54,522 bases of DNA from NCBI GenBank assembly GCA_019119995.1, contig DWVY01000062.1, positions 1 to 54,522 on the forward strand, given 5' to 3'. The stretch comes from Candidatus Mediterraneibacter faecavium. Lineage in GTDB: Bacteria > Bacillota > Clostridia > Lachnospirales > Lachnospiraceae. The translations under genes were made by a program, and so were the position numbers. Within the stretch, counting starts at the first letter, position 1; each line of letters opens with the position of its first letter. The notes beneath the pieces were generated by a model that saw only the letters and a list, made by a program, of their open reading frames with translations, had not been told where the DNA came from and ran no database searches. Positions 1 through 8,637 of the stretch are shown piece after piece.

Positions 1-8
1 GGTTACAA

Positions 9-136
9 AAGGAAGATAAACTAATAACCCTGAAATATAGCTAAAAGCAATCAGCCGAACGGACAACTCGCGTTGCTCAGACAATTCCGTCCGGCTGATT
101 AACGCTATATCTCAGGGTTAAAGTTTATCTATCCTT
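9..136. repeat. Nested inverted repeat (long hairpin or MITE-like)
   Basis: Outer arms at 9-41 and 104-136 are imperfect inverted copies (shared blocks AGATAAACT, AACCCTGA and ATATAGC). A second arm pair at 49-63 and 86-100 matches at 14 of 15 positions. The whole 128 bp could fold into one rod. Two of the mismatches are A-C on the plus strand but G-U on the minus strand, which mildly favours a minus-strand RNA. T-runs flank both ends, so it could terminate transcription either way. A small palindromic mobile element is equally possible. No target-site duplication was recognised. Confidence 0.6.
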
Positions 137-264
137 TTTCCACAGTCGCCGGAAGCATTACACTCCTGACTGATTCGGAAAGTGCATCATATCGGCTGTA
201 TCCATCTGATTTTCTACGTTCATCCAATCGGAAGTATCTCCCCGACAATCATGAAGTTTACAGA

Positions 265-318
265 AAACAGGTCGAAATGGTGAACCTGGTCGACTAAGTT
301 TACCATTTCGACCTGTTT
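265..318. repeat. 21-bp inverted repeat with 12-base loop
   Basis: Arms at 265-285 and 298-318 (AAACAGGTCGAAATGG and its complement, one mismatch over 21 bases) can form a strong hairpin. No T-run follows in either direction, so it is not a textbook terminator. It may act as a terminator-like barrier for glgD read-through, or be a recombination or protein-binding site. Confidence 0.6.
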
Positions 319-331
319 GTAGGAGTGTTTG

Positions 332-481
332 TTGAAAGATATCGCCGCGGCGAAAGAAAAAAATACCGACTGGATGAGACAGCGGAAAAAGAGGATACTG
401 CATAAGCTGTGCATCGACATGGAGCGTTCCGAATACACCTCGTTCTCCATGTTAGCGAGATCAAAATGCGAGTTCCAATGA
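332..481 (+). CDS. Possible 49-aa small ORF (TTG start)
   Basis: A TTG codon preceded by AGGAG at a fitting distance opens a 49-residue frame beginning MKDIAAAKEKNTDW and ending SKCEFQ. It is lysine/arginine-rich with no membrane segment. I do not recognise the family. It follows directly after the 265-318 hairpin, so it may be the tail of a broken gene rather than a real small protein. Nothing else supports it. Confidence 0.2.
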   Translation: MKDIAAAKEKNTDWMRQRKKRILHKLCIDMERSEYTSFSMLARSKCEFQ

Positions 482-634
482 ACGAGCATTTTCATCCCGC
501 GTTACATGGATTCGAGGGGATGAGGAAGAGCGGGTCGGTACAGCGTTGCAGGATCCTCTTTTTCTGCGTACCTTATTCAGTCATTATATCCTTGCTTCTA
601 TAGCGGCGTTCAATTCGACAAACACGAATTCATC

Positions 635-1759
635 TTACAGAGTATCTCCGCGTTTTACGTATCCGGGCTTAGCCGGATCAGCGATGATCCTCTTGCCGCG
701 GATCAGTCTTGCGTGTTTGTCCACCATCATGTTTTCTACATGAACGCCTTTTCCGATGATGACATCAGCGGAGATCACACAGTTCTTAACTACTGCGCCC
801 GGTTTGATGATACAGCCTCTTCCGATGATGGAGTTCTCGATCTCGCCGTCAATCAGGCAGCCGTTGGAGACAACGGAGGAAGTAACCTTGCTGTCTTCAA
901 AGTACTGTGTCGGGCAGGAGTCGTTCGTGCGGGTGTATACCGGCCACTCGTCATCGAACAGGTTCATTGCATTCTTCAGATCGATCAGATCCATGTTGGC
1001 GTCATAGTAACTCTTGAAATCTGTGATCGCTGCAAAATATCCTTTATGCGGAACGGCGCGGATATCGAGGTTCTCACATTCTTCGTCAATGATATCTGCA
1101 AATGTATACATGGATGATGTCTTGTGAGCCTTGTTTACCAGTTCAAGGAAGAGCTCTTTTGACAGCACGTAAGTATCCATGAAGATATTTCTGTTCTTTG
1201 CGTTTCCGCGGTTCGGCTCGATGGAAAGGACGCCTTTCTGCTTATTAATATTCAGGGTATCGCAGGAGAGGAAAGCGTCTTTTGCATTGTCGACTGCGTG
1301 ATACATCATGGAGATGTCTGCGCCGGAATCAATGTGAGCCTGGATGAATTCGCTGTAGTCGGCAGTGTAGATCATATAGCTCGGCGCGATCACAACATAC
1401 GGCTGATGCATTCTCTCGATGCAGTCCATGTTCTCGATGTAAGCTGCGATATCAGTGCTGTAGATACTTCCGGGCTGTATCTCTTCCGTGTACATGATGC
1501 TGAGTTTCCCGCGCTTGGAATTGATATTATAGTGACGTCCGGTGCCGAGGTGCTCGGTCAGGGAACGCGGTTTCCTGCGCACGTAAACCTGGATATTATC
1601 GATGCCGCTGTTGCTCATATTTGAGATCGGGAAATCGATGATGCGGTATCTGCCGAGGAATGAGAATGCTCCTACCGGGCGGTATTCCTGGAGGCCTTCT
1701 ACCTTAATGTGATTTCCGGCGAAATTGATGATTCCGAAAGCCTTATTCATATTATTCAT
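635..1759 (-). CDS. glgD: Glucose-1-phosphate adenylyltransferase, GlgD subunit
   Basis: This 374-residue protein is the GlgD-type partner of ADP-glucose pyrophosphorylase, which makes ADP-glucose for glycogen synthesis in the cytosol. It has the nucleotidyltransferase fold followed by a C-terminal left-handed beta-helix. The usual N-terminal GGxGxRL loop is degenerate ([14 protein letters not shown]), as is typical of the GlgD subunit, which is thought to be regulatory and catalytically weak in the GlgC/GlgD heterotetramer. [21 protein letters not shown] is conserved. The start overlaps the end of glgC by 8 bases and uses the AAAGGGGG inside glgC as ribosome binding site, so the two are translationally coupled. 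The other glycogen genes are not in this window. Confidence 0.93.
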   Translation of the reverse strand: MNNMNKAFGIINFAGNHIKVEGLQEYRPVGAFSFLGRYRIIDFPISNMSNSGIDNIQVYVRRKPRSLTEHLGTGRHYNINSKRGKLSIMYTEEIQPGSIYSTDIAAYIENMDCIERMHQPYVVIAPSYMIYTADYSEFIQAHIDSGADISMMYHAVDNAKDAFLSCDTLNINKQKGVLSIEPNRGNAKNRNIFMDTYVLSKELFLELVNKAHKTSSMYTFADIIDEECENLDIRAVPHKGYFAAITDFKSYYDANMDLIDLKNAMNLFDDEWPVYTRTNDSCPTQYFEDSKVTSSVVSNGCLIDGEIENSIIGRGCIIKPGAVVKNCVISADVIIGKGVHVENMMVDKHARLIRGKRIIADPAKPGYVKRGDTL

Positions 1760-2891
1760 CCCCCTTTACACGTTTTGCAACAAGTTCAATGTTTTCACTG
1801 TCAGCGCTTCCTACTACAGCATTCTTTCCGATCTTAATGCCGTCGGCTACAAGGGCGCGTGTAACGACAGCGCCTTCGGCAACTTCAGCTCCCGGCATAA
1901 GCACACTGTCGATAACCTTTGCTCCCGGAGCAACTTTTGCGTTTGTAAAAAGTACAGAATTCTTTACTTCGCCGTCTACTACACAGCCCTGTGTGATAAA
2001 TGCTTTTTCGATCTTGGCGTCAGCGCCGATATACTGCGGTAATGCAGTTACGTCTTCTGTATAGATCTTCCATGTCGAATCGTTCAGATCGAGTTCGTTG
2101 TTCTTGCTGAGCAGATCCATATTTGCTTCCCATAGAGAGTCGATCGTTCCAACGTCTTTCCAGTAGCCTTTATATTTGTAAGCAAAGACATTTTTGCCTT
2201 CTGCTAACAGCGTCGGGATGATATCCTTACCGAAGTCATGTGAAGACTCCGTAGACTTCATATCTGCAAGAAGCATCTTCCTTAATGTCTTCCAGTTGAA
2301 GATGTAGATACCCATGGATGCGAGATTGCTCTTCGGATGTTCCGGTTTCTCTTCAAATTCGATGATGCGGCCGGTGTCATTTGTATTCATGATACCGAAA
2401 CGGCTTGCCTCTTTCATCGGAACTTCGATAACGGCGATCGTCGCATCAGACTGGCACTCTTTGTGGTAAGCCAGCATCTTGGCATAGTTCATTTTGTAAA
2501 TATGGTCGCCGGAGAGGATCAGAAGATACTCCGGTGAGTATGTATCGATGAAATCGATATTCTGGGAGATCGCGTCTGCAGTTCCTCTGTATACGTCCAG
2601 ATCTGCATCGGATTTCTCACGCGGCGGAAGTACGTATACACCGCTGTCCTTGGCATCAAGACCCCAGCGGCGTCCTGCTGCGACATAACTGTTAAGAAGG
2701 ACTGATTCATACTGCGTTAATACGCCGACAACATCAATACCACTGTTTGCACAGTTGCTGAGCGGGAAATCGATGATGCGGTATTTTCCGCCATATGAAA
2801 CAGCCGGTTTTGCCACTTTTTTGGTCAGGTCATGCAGACGAGATCCGCGGCCGCCAGCTAAGATCATAGCTAACATATTATTTTGTTTCAT
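1752..2891 (-). CDS. glgC: Glucose-1-phosphate adenylyltransferase, catalytic GlgC subunit
   Basis: This 379-residue enzyme catalyses ATP + glucose-1-phosphate to ADP-glucose + PPi, the committed step of bacterial glycogen synthesis. Residues 9-20 carry the intact nucleotide-binding loop [11 protein letters not shown], followed by [29 protein letters not shown] and FEEKP are the metal and sugar-phosphate binding motifs, and the last third is a hexapeptide-repeat beta-helix. Length is normal for the family. The start is preceded by a GAGGG ribosome binding site and a promoter at 2926-2954. It is first in a two-gene operon with glgD. Confidence 0.96.
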   Translation of the reverse strand: MKQNNMLAMILAGGRGSRLHDLTKKVAKPAVSYGGKYRIIDFPLSNCANSGIDVVGVLTQYESVLLNSYVAAGRRWGLDAKDSGVYVLPPREKSDADLDVYRGTADAISQNIDFIDTYSPEYLLILSGDHIYKMNYAKMLAYHKECQSDATIAVIEVPMKEASRFGIMNTNDTGRIIEFEEKPEHPKSNLASMGIYIFNWKTLRKMLLADMKSTESSHDFGKDIIPTLLAEGKNVFAYKYKGYWKDVGTIDSLWEANMDLLSKNNELDLNDSTWKIYTEDVTALPQYIGADAKIEKAFITQGCVVDGEVKNSVLFTNAKVAPGAKVIDSVLMPGAEVAEGAVVTRALVADGIKIGKNAVVGSADSENIELVAKRVKGDE

Positions 2892-2925
2892 AATGAGCCC
2901 TCACTTTCATTCTTACTGTTTTTTT

Positions 2926-2954
2926 ATTATAACGTTCTTTATAGAAATTTTCTA
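2926..2954 (-). promoter_or_regulatory. glgCD promoter
   Basis: On the minus strand a perfect -10 TATAAT (2926-2931) lies 17 bases from a weaker -35 TAGAAA (2949-2954), about 35 bases upstream of the glgC start. Sigma-A type by consensus. Confidence 0.6.
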
Positions 2955-3070
2955 CAATTTTGTTTAAAAAAGAAGAAAATCACATGAAAAATATAGGAAA
3001 AACTTATAAAGAAAAATCGCATAGGGGAATAATAGTAGTATATTCATATGAAAAAGAGAGGCGAAATGAG

Positions 3071-3937
3071 ATGAACACGATAAAAAATAGCGATGAAACA
3101 GTATTTGAAGAAAAAATGATCGTATATTTTACAGAGTTTCTTGAAGAAAAGGAGTGCGCACCGGCGACAATTGAAAAATATGCAAGAGATATAAAAACAT
3201 TTACAAAATATCTTGGAAATGACAAGAAGATTACAAAACAGAGGCTTCTGGCATATAAGGAGTGGCTGATAGAAAATTATTGCATTTCGAGCGTAAACTC
3301 TATGATAGCGGCATTGAATCAGTTCTTGATCTATATAGAGATGGGACGTCTTAGACTAAAAAGAGTAAAGGAACAGGGGCATAGTATGAACCGTGCCGGC
3401 AGGGAGTTATCCGGAGAAGAATTCCGCAGTCTGGTACGCACAGCAAAAGAAAGAGGAAAAGATCAGACAGCTATGATCATGGAGACGATGTGTGCAACAG
3501 GGATCAGGATCAGCGAGCTGAAATTTTTCCGCGTGGAAAATATAGAAAGCGGCGTGGTAAAAGTGCGGAATAAAGGAAAAAGCAGAATCGTTCTCATACC
3601 AAAGATTCTGCAGAAAAAACTTCGCATATATATAAGAAGAAAGGGGATACGAAAAGGGATGATCTTCTGCACGAAAAGCGGAAAGGCAAAGGATCGGTCT
3701 AATATCTGGAAAGAAATGAAAGCAATCGCAAAAATAGCGGGAATAAATCTGGAAAAAGTATTCCCCCATAATCTGCGACACCTCTTTGCGCGTACATTTT
3801 ATAAGACAACAAAAGATCTGATCAATCTGGCGGATATATTGGGACACAGCAGTGTGGAAGTGACGAGGATCTATACATCGGATGGAATACAGGAGTGGCG
3901 CAGAAGCCTGGAGAAGATAAAACTTCTTGAGACATAA
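3071..3937 (+). CDS. Tyrosine recombinase (probable phase-variation invertase)
   Basis: A 288-residue XerC/D-like integrase. An N-terminal SAM-like core-binding domain (about 10-95) precedes a catalytic domain with the full residue set: Arg146 (GIRISEL), Lys168 (NKGK), His233 and Arg236 (HNLRH), His259 (LGHSS) and nucleophile Tyr268 (RIYT). I chose the ATG at 3071, which opens the normal family N-terminus; the frame is open to 2960 but the extra residues look unrelated. The TAA stop (3935-3937) overlaps the first base of a 24-bp inverted site, and the second copy lies 220 bases on. Standing next to its own inverted sites and upstream of a surface-pilus operon is typical of dedicated promoter invertases in gut Firmicutes and Bacteroidetes. 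It could instead be a generic Xer protein, but the context argues against that. Confidence 0.9.
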   Translation: MNTIKNSDETVFEEKMIVYFTEFLEEKECAPATIEKYARDIKTFTKYLGNDKKITKQRLLAYKEWLIENYCISSVNSMIAALNQFLIYIEMGRLRLKRVKEQGHSMNRAGRELSGEEFRSLVRTAKERGKDQTAMIMETMCATGIRISELKFFRVENIESGVVKVRNKGKSRIVLIPKILQKKLRIYIRRKGIRKGMIFCTKSGKAKDRSNIWKEMKAIAKIAGINLEKVFPHNLRHLFARTFYKTTKDLINLADILGHSSVEVTRIYTSDGIQEWRRSLEKIKLLET

Positions 3938-3960
3938 CCACATAATATTAATTATGTGGT
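3937..3960 (+). repeat. Left inverted recombination site of the pilus switch
   Basis: Two 10-base arms, ACCACATAAT and ATTATGTGGT, surround an asymmetric 4-base core ATTA. Perfect arms around a short core are the normal form of a tyrosine-recombinase crossover site. The reverse complement recurs at 4180-4203 with one mismatch. Confidence 0.85.
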
Positions 3961-3996
3961 AGACATACATAGAATGAAATGAATCTATTCTTAAAA

Positions 3997-4025
3997 AGAA
4001 TAAAACGGATTGATAAGCAAGTCAA
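3997..4025 (-). promoter_or_regulatory. Promoter inside the invertible segment, facing away from the pilus genes
   Basis: On the minus strand TTGACT (4020-4025) and TATTCT (3997-4002) are separated by exactly 17 bases. The -10 keeps the key T-A----T positions. It fires toward the left site and the recombinase end. Confidence 0.6.
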
Positions 4026-4038
4026 TAGAAAGTTTAAA
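4010..4038 (+). promoter_or_regulatory. Weaker plus-strand promoter candidate in the switch
   Basis: TTGATA (4010-4015) and TTTAAA (4033-4038) lie 17 bases apart but the -10 lacks the important second A and last T. If real it would give some expression of the pilus genes in the present orientation. Confidence 0.3.
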
Positions 4039-4179
4039 AAAATAATAAAAAATCAGTACGCGGATCATGAATTGTCAAAAATATATAAATCATGGCAAAA
4101 AATATTACAAAATCGTCCCGAATGAAAACATATAAGTAGACAGAGATGCATTCTCCATATGAATACACTGTGTTCTCCA

Positions 4180-4203
4180 ACCACATAATTAATATTATGT
4201 AGT
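4180..4203 (-). repeat. Right inverted recombination site of the pilus switch
   Basis: Reads ACCACATAAT, core TAAT, then ATTATGTAGT. It is the reverse complement of the site at 3937-3960 except for one base at 4201. The inverted orientation of the asymmetric core (ATTA against TAAT) means recombination gives inversion rather than deletion. Confidence 0.85.
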
Positions 4204-4238
4204 TCATACTGGTGTGAAAAGTAGGGAGTGATAGGAAA

Positions 4239-7200
4239 ATGTACAGGAGAAAAGGACGTATCCTTGCAGGGCTGCTTGCACTGATACTGGTCTGCACGTC
4301 GAGCGGCGTGTCTGTCCTTGCAGATGAGGGGACTGATCAGGGGTACACGGCCGGACTCTGCGAACATCATCCGGAGCATACAGATGACTGCGGATATGAT
4401 GCGGCATCAGAGACGCCGTGTGCATATAAGTGTGATATATGCGGGGATAATGTTTCTGAAGAAAGCTCGGAAGAAGATAGTCCTGCCCGAGATGAAAATG
4501 AAAATATGCAGGATGACGCAGCCCCGGTGGATGATGACAGTGATTCTGTCCAGGATGCAGAGCAAAATGATTCTGCAGAAGTGGCTGATACGAAAGAAAT
4601 CGTAGAATGGACATGGGTGGATGAAGACGGAGTCCTCCAACAGAATGGAAACGTATGGGGACTGGGAGTACCAGGAGCCAGTGAAGATAACCCGCTTACT
4701 CAGGATGCATTGCTGGAGATGCTGCCAAAGCAGATCGATGCTGCTCTGGCGGACGGCAGTGAAGTAGCCGTAGATCTGACGTGGGATCTGTCTGCGATAC
4801 CGGAAGAGGGAGTCTGGAGTGGAGATTATACTGTAACCGCTGACGTAGACGTAACGTATAGCTTGGGCGTGGAAGTTGCGCCGTTAAGCGTGGAAGTTGA
4901 AGTTGGGGGAGGGGAGACGTATGCTAGTCAGGAAAATTTGAATGCGAATACGGTAGAAGGAGAATCTCCACAGGGCACTACAATCAATGTGTTTGATTAC
5001 TGGTTGAGTAGTCAGAATGACAGTGACCAGTCAAATCCTGAAAATTACCTGAACAGGGGTATTAACAATGGAGAAGTACTGAAGTTTGGGACAGGTATGG
5101 GGACTGATCGTGATACTGGAGAAAATCATCTGAATAGAAATACTGTAAATTATTGGACCGGAAGTGAGGCAGTGCGTTCGGGAGTTGTCAGCCGGGTTCT
5201 GACTGACGGATATCCGACTCTAAGCAGCACGTTGGGCGGCGGTTCACTGGCCTACCTCTTCAGTACATCGGAAGAACACACAGGTAAAGCCTCATACCCT
5301 GATGCAACGGGGCTGCTCCAGGTAAGCGATGGTTATTTTTACTATAATAGTCAGGATAATTTTGCGGAGCTTAACAGCAGTACAGAGGGAAACGCGTTTA
5401 CACTGTACAATACCTGGGGAGTTTATGCGGGCGGAAGTTCGCCGAACGGACAGTTTTTTCCTTTTGATACAGGCGCAGAAGTATTTGATGATGCAGGGAG
5501 AAATGGCATTACACAAAAAGATGTAAACTCTGTGAGTCAGTATGAAAGTTTGCAGAATCGGGATCAATACATAAATTATCCTGGTGTATCCATCAATCAC
5601 TATTTCGGTCTAACAATGACGACACGGTTTGTTCAGCAATACGGGGGGCATACCGATGAGTCCCCACAAAGTGATGTGGTAACTTATGAATTCAGCGGAG
5701 ACGATGATGTATGGGTATTCATCGATGATGTTTTGGTAGCTGATTTGGGAGGAATCCATGATGCAGCATCATTGGAAATTAATTTTAATACAGGAGCAAT
5801 TAGCATTAATGGTAGTGGAACAGGGACTCTGAAAAGTATGTACCAGGCAGCCGGCAGAGTTAATAGTACAACATGGAATCAAAATACATTTGCGGACAAC
5901 ACTTATCATACTTTAAGATTCTTTTATCTGGAACGCGGTAATACAGATTCTAATATGTCTCTGCGCTTTAATCTGGTGACAATCCCGGAGAGCGGAATCA
6001 TCAAGATGGATCAGTCAGGAAACCATATAGCGGGAGCGAGGTTTACGCTGTATGAAGCAACTGAACAGTATGAAAAAGGGAATAGAATCTGTAGTGGTGT
6101 TACCGACGATAAGGGCGAATTGATTTTTGTAGATGATCAGGGAATGATTGTCAGTCTGGCAGATTTGTACAGCCGCAATATTCAGTATCTGGTTCTGGAG
6201 GAGACAGCTTCTCCACAGGGCTATCGAACGACTGGGGACATGCATCTTTATTTTTATACGCCTAATAATGGGCAGGATGTAGTTTTACTTTCAGATAATG
6301 AATGGGATACTGGTTCTTACGCTAGCTCAAAGGTGACAGCACAGACCGGTTCGGAAATTACTTTGAGTGATTCCAGGTCAATAAATCTTGATACTGATGG
6401 TGGGACACTCTTTGCAGTTGTGTTGCAAAGACAGGATATATCCGGTGATTTAGAGAATTCAAACAACTGGCGGGCAGTTTACGGAGATCCTGAAAGTGGA
6501 TGGCATGTAGCTTCTGACTCAGGTATGTTAGCTATTATTGATGCTGCACAGAACAATCCATATGAATTTGAAGTAACAGCCAGCGGTGCATATGAAGCCA
6601 ATGTCGAGAACTTGCCGGGTGATATTACAAAGTATTACTACATGCTTAGCGAGCAAGAGAAAAATAATGCGAAATATACAATCGCGTATTATTATACCAC
6701 AGAGGCTTCCGTAGCAGGAGCTACGATCGGAAATACCCGGCGCGTGGACAGCGATGAGTTTGAAAGAGTATTCTCAGTAAATCTATATGTACCGAATATA
6801 CAGAACAACTTGTATGTGCAAAAATTAGATGAGAGTGGGACACCAGTTTCAGCGGAAATTGGTACTGCAACATTTGCGCTTTATAAAGCAGAGGATGTAA
6901 CAATTGCTGATGATGGAACATATACCATCAGAGATGAAGCAACCCGTGTACAGACTCAGACAACTAGTGATATGACCATGCCTCTTGAGCTGACGGGCGG
7001 TGCAATGTTCAGCAGGATACCGATTGGAGAGTATTATCTGATCGAGACATCTGCTCCTACAGGATATGTGGCATCAGGACAGGCGGTTCATGTAATTGTT
7101 GACAATACGGGCGTCTATGCAGATGCAGGCACAGAAACGGATGCAGTCAGTGTTCGCAGAGGAGTCGGTTCTGTTGTGAGAAGTATGGTTCAATTTGCAA

Positions 7201-8528
7201 CGGATGACGATGTGGATACGACCCTTCATGATATTAAAACCGAGCTGGTGAGTGGCGAACACAGCGGCAACGGATTTAGCTGGGACAGTTGGGATGCCAA
7301 TGTCGGGAATGACCTTCACTTACAGTTTCGGAATACACATGCGGTTCTGGAGTATGGAACGTATGAGGGAAGTGGTAATCCATATTTTGAAGTAGAGTCA
7401 GGATGGTCCAAGCTGTTGGTGCGTCAGTGTTTGGCGCATCAGGAAGATGGGAGTATTTCTTCTAAAAAGCAGCATCTTGATGAAAATCAGGATTTAACGA
7501 ATCTCTTTTCTGGCACAGTCACCGTATGCGTAAAGAACCAGCGGATTAACAGCCTGACTATAAGCAAAACAGTAGTAGATGAGTCAGGAGAAGCTCCGGA
7601 AGATCAGGAGTTTACATTTACCCTTACCATGACAGATGCATCTAATGATCAAATGAATGCTTCATATAACGTGGAAGGGACTGGCCTTCCAGAATCCAGA
7701 ACAGTTCAGTTTAGCGATGGAAGGGCAGAATTAACACTCAGTCATGGTGAAAGTATCACAATAAGAAATCTTCCGGCGGGAGCGCATGTGAATGTTACAG
7801 AAAGTGATATAGAAGGGCAGTCTTATACAACAACATATGCGGTTGGGGATGAGGCACCTGTAAGCGGAAAAGAGACTGGAGAACTTGAAATCACAGACAG
7901 TGGCAGCGTGAACGTATCATTTACGAATACATACGTGCCGACAGATGATTTTTCGTTTATAAAGACGGACAAGGACGGCAAAGCGCTTCCCGGAGCAAAA
8001 TTTGCACTGTATCGCCTGTCTTGCAGTGCAGACCACAATCACTCAGAAGATGAAATTTCTGTAAAGGAAAACGGGGAATTCCTTGAGGATTATGGGTATA
8101 AGGCCTGTTGGACATTAGTACATGCGGCAGAATCAGATGATATAACTGGACAAGTACAGTTCACCGATATACCGACTGAAGGTGAATACAGACTTGTAGA
8201 AATAAAGACGCCTGACGGATATGCAGCTCCAGGTGGTCAGTGGAAAATTGTATATAGTGATGGTAGATTCCAGCCAAAGGGAAATGGTGATGCCAGTGTT
8301 GGGAATCCTCCTGCTATAAAAGAAGAAAATGAAGGTGGCAATGTAACATACAGTATTGTCAACTATCAACCCGGTGAACTTCCGTTCTCTGGAAATACGG
8401 GAATCAGGATGTTCCTGCTGATCGGTGGCATGTTGATGATTCTGGGAGCTGCCGGGGGAACCGGCTGGTATATGTATCACAGAAAATCTGTGGTAGTGCA
8501 CAGACGCCGCAGAAGGCACAGAATATAA
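4239..8528 (+). CDS. Giant SpaA-type pilus tip adhesin with fibro-slime/PA14-like domain
   Basis: A 1429-residue secreted, cell-wall-sorted protein. Order of parts: signal peptide (1-29), short Cys/His-rich segment (about 40-70), acidic linker, beta domain (about 128-220), a fibro-slime/PA14-like domain (about 245-580, with SGDDDVWVFIDDVLVADLGG and NTYHTLRFFYLERG, typical of carbohydrate-binding adhesins), then several SpaA/Cna-B repeats that should form Lys-Asn isopeptide bonds (GIIKMDQSGN..GARFTLY with LVLEETASPQGY; FALYKAEDV with YLIETSAPTGY; a DUF7601-like domain from LTISKTVVDESG; FIKTDKDGKALPGAKFALY with YRLVEIKTPDGY). The C-terminus has the sorting signal LPFSG (1381-1385), a membrane helix and an Arg-rich tail. 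First gene of the pilus operon. Ligand unknown. Confidence 0.9.
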   Translation: MYRRKGRILAGLLALILVCTSSGVSVLADEGTDQGYTAGLCEHHPEHTDDCGYDAASETPCAYKCDICGDNVSEESSEEDSPARDENENMQDDAAPVDDDSDSVQDAEQNDSAEVADTKEIVEWTWVDEDGVLQQNGNVWGLGVPGASEDNPLTQDALLEMLPKQIDAALADGSEVAVDLTWDLSAIPEEGVWSGDYTVTADVDVTYSLGVEVAPLSVEVEVGGGETYASQENLNANTVEGESPQGTTINVFDYWLSSQNDSDQSNPENYLNRGINNGEVLKFGTGMGTDRDTGENHLNRNTVNYWTGSEAVRSGVVSRVLTDGYPTLSSTLGGGSLAYLFSTSEEHTGKASYPDATGLLQVSDGYFYYNSQDNFAELNSSTEGNAFTLYNTWGVYAGGSSPNGQFFPFDTGAEVFDDAGRNGITQKDVNSVSQYESLQNRDQYINYPGVSINHYFGLTMTTRFVQQYGGHTDESPQSDVVTYEFSGDDDVWVFIDDVLVADLGGIHDAASLEINFNTGAISINGSGTGTLKSMYQAAGRVNSTTWNQNTFADNTYHTLRFFYLERGNTDSNMSLRFNLVTIPESGIIKMDQSGNHIAGARFTLYEATEQYEKGNRICSGVTDDKGELIFVDDQGMIVSLADLYSRNIQYLVLEETASPQGYRTTGDMHLYFYTPNNGQDVVLLSDNEWDTGSYASSKVTAQTGSEITLSDSRSINLDTDGGTLFAVVLQRQDISGDLENSNNWRAVYGDPESGWHVASDSGMLAIIDAAQNNPYEFEVTASGAYEANVENLPGDITKYYYMLSEQEKNNAKYTIAYYYTTEASVAGATIGNTRRVDSDEFERVFSVNLYVPNIQNNLYVQKLDESGTPVSAEIGTATFALYKAEDVTIADDGTYTIRDEATRVQTQTTSDMTMPLELTGGAMFSRIPIGEYYLIETSAPTGYVASGQAVHVIVDNTGVYADAGTETDAVSVRRGVGSVVRSMVQFATDDDVDTTLHDIKTELVSGEHSGNGFSWDSWDANVGNDLHLQFRNTHAVLEYGTYEGSGNPYFEVESGWSKLLVRQCLAHQEDGSISSKKQHLDENQDLTNLFSGTVTVCVKNQRINSLTISKTVVDESGEAPEDQEFTFTLTMTDASNDQMNASYNVEGTGLPESRTVQFSDGRAELTLSHGESITIRNLPAGAHVNVTESDIEGQSYTTTYAVGDEAPVSGKETGELEITDSGSVNVSFTNTYVPTDDFSFIKTDKDGKALPGAKFALYRLSCSADHNHSEDEISVKENGEFLEDYGYKACWTLVHAAESDDITGQVQFTDIPTEGEYRLVEIKTPDGYAAPGGQWKIVYSDGRFQPKGNGDASVGNPPAIKEENEGGNVTYSIVNYQPGELPFSGNTGIRMFLLIGGMLMILGAAGGTGWYMYHRKSVVVHRRRRRHRI

Positions 8529-8549
8529 ATTTTATTAACTGTTGAATAT

Positions 8550-8566
8550 GGGCGGCGTGACCGCCC
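8550..8566 (+). promoter_or_regulatory. Small GC-rich stem-loop between adhesin and pilin genes
   Basis: GGGCGG, loop CGTGA, CCGCCC: a perfect 6-bp stem in an AT-rich gap of 109 bases with no T-run. It could be an mRNA processing or stabilising hairpin that lets the major pilin be made in excess over the tip protein. That role is an inference from its place. Confidence 0.45.
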
Positions 8567-8637
8567 TTAAGGATAAATACATCCATATTCAAAATTAAAA
8601 CCAAATCAAAATGAAATGAAACGAGGAGGAAAATTCA

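Larger units (their letters stand above)
137..634. other. No convincing gene; degenerate-looking stretch
   Basis: This stretch lies downstream of glgD. Short open frames on both strands stop quickly and resemble no family I know. One plus-strand frame (about 139-295) ends just before the hairpin at 265-318, and another follows it (332-481). This could be the debris of a decayed gene, but that is only a guess. No tRNA or riboswitch was seen. Confidence 0.4.
3937..4203. promoter_or_regulatory. Invertible promoter segment (phase switch)
   Basis: A 267-bp AT-rich stretch without a gene is bounded by two inverted 24-bp sites and sits between a tyrosine recombinase and the first pilus gene. Recombination between the two sites would flip the segment. 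A sigma-A-like promoter inside it (3997-4025) now points left, antisense to the recombinase 3' end, so the pilus operon would be OFF in this copy. After inversion its -10 would lie about 37 bases from the right-hand site, reading into the adhesin leader at 4204-4238. A weaker plus-strand promoter at 4010-4038 keeps the orientation call tentative. Confidence 0.78.

Noticed and set aside
2960-3070. Longer recombinase start at 2960
   Set aside because: The extra 37 residues are unlike the family N-terminus, and the domain begins normally at the ATG at 3071.
3937-4203. The two 24-bp sites as ordinary terminators
   Set aside because: Each is palindromic, but they have almost no loop, no T-run after them, and are inverted copies of each other with an asymmetric core, which fits recombinase sites better.
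4034-4614. Minus-strand open frames over the switch region and the adhesin start
   Set aside because: They are mirror images of the switch and adhesin DNA, with low-complexity composition, no ribosome binding site and no family features.
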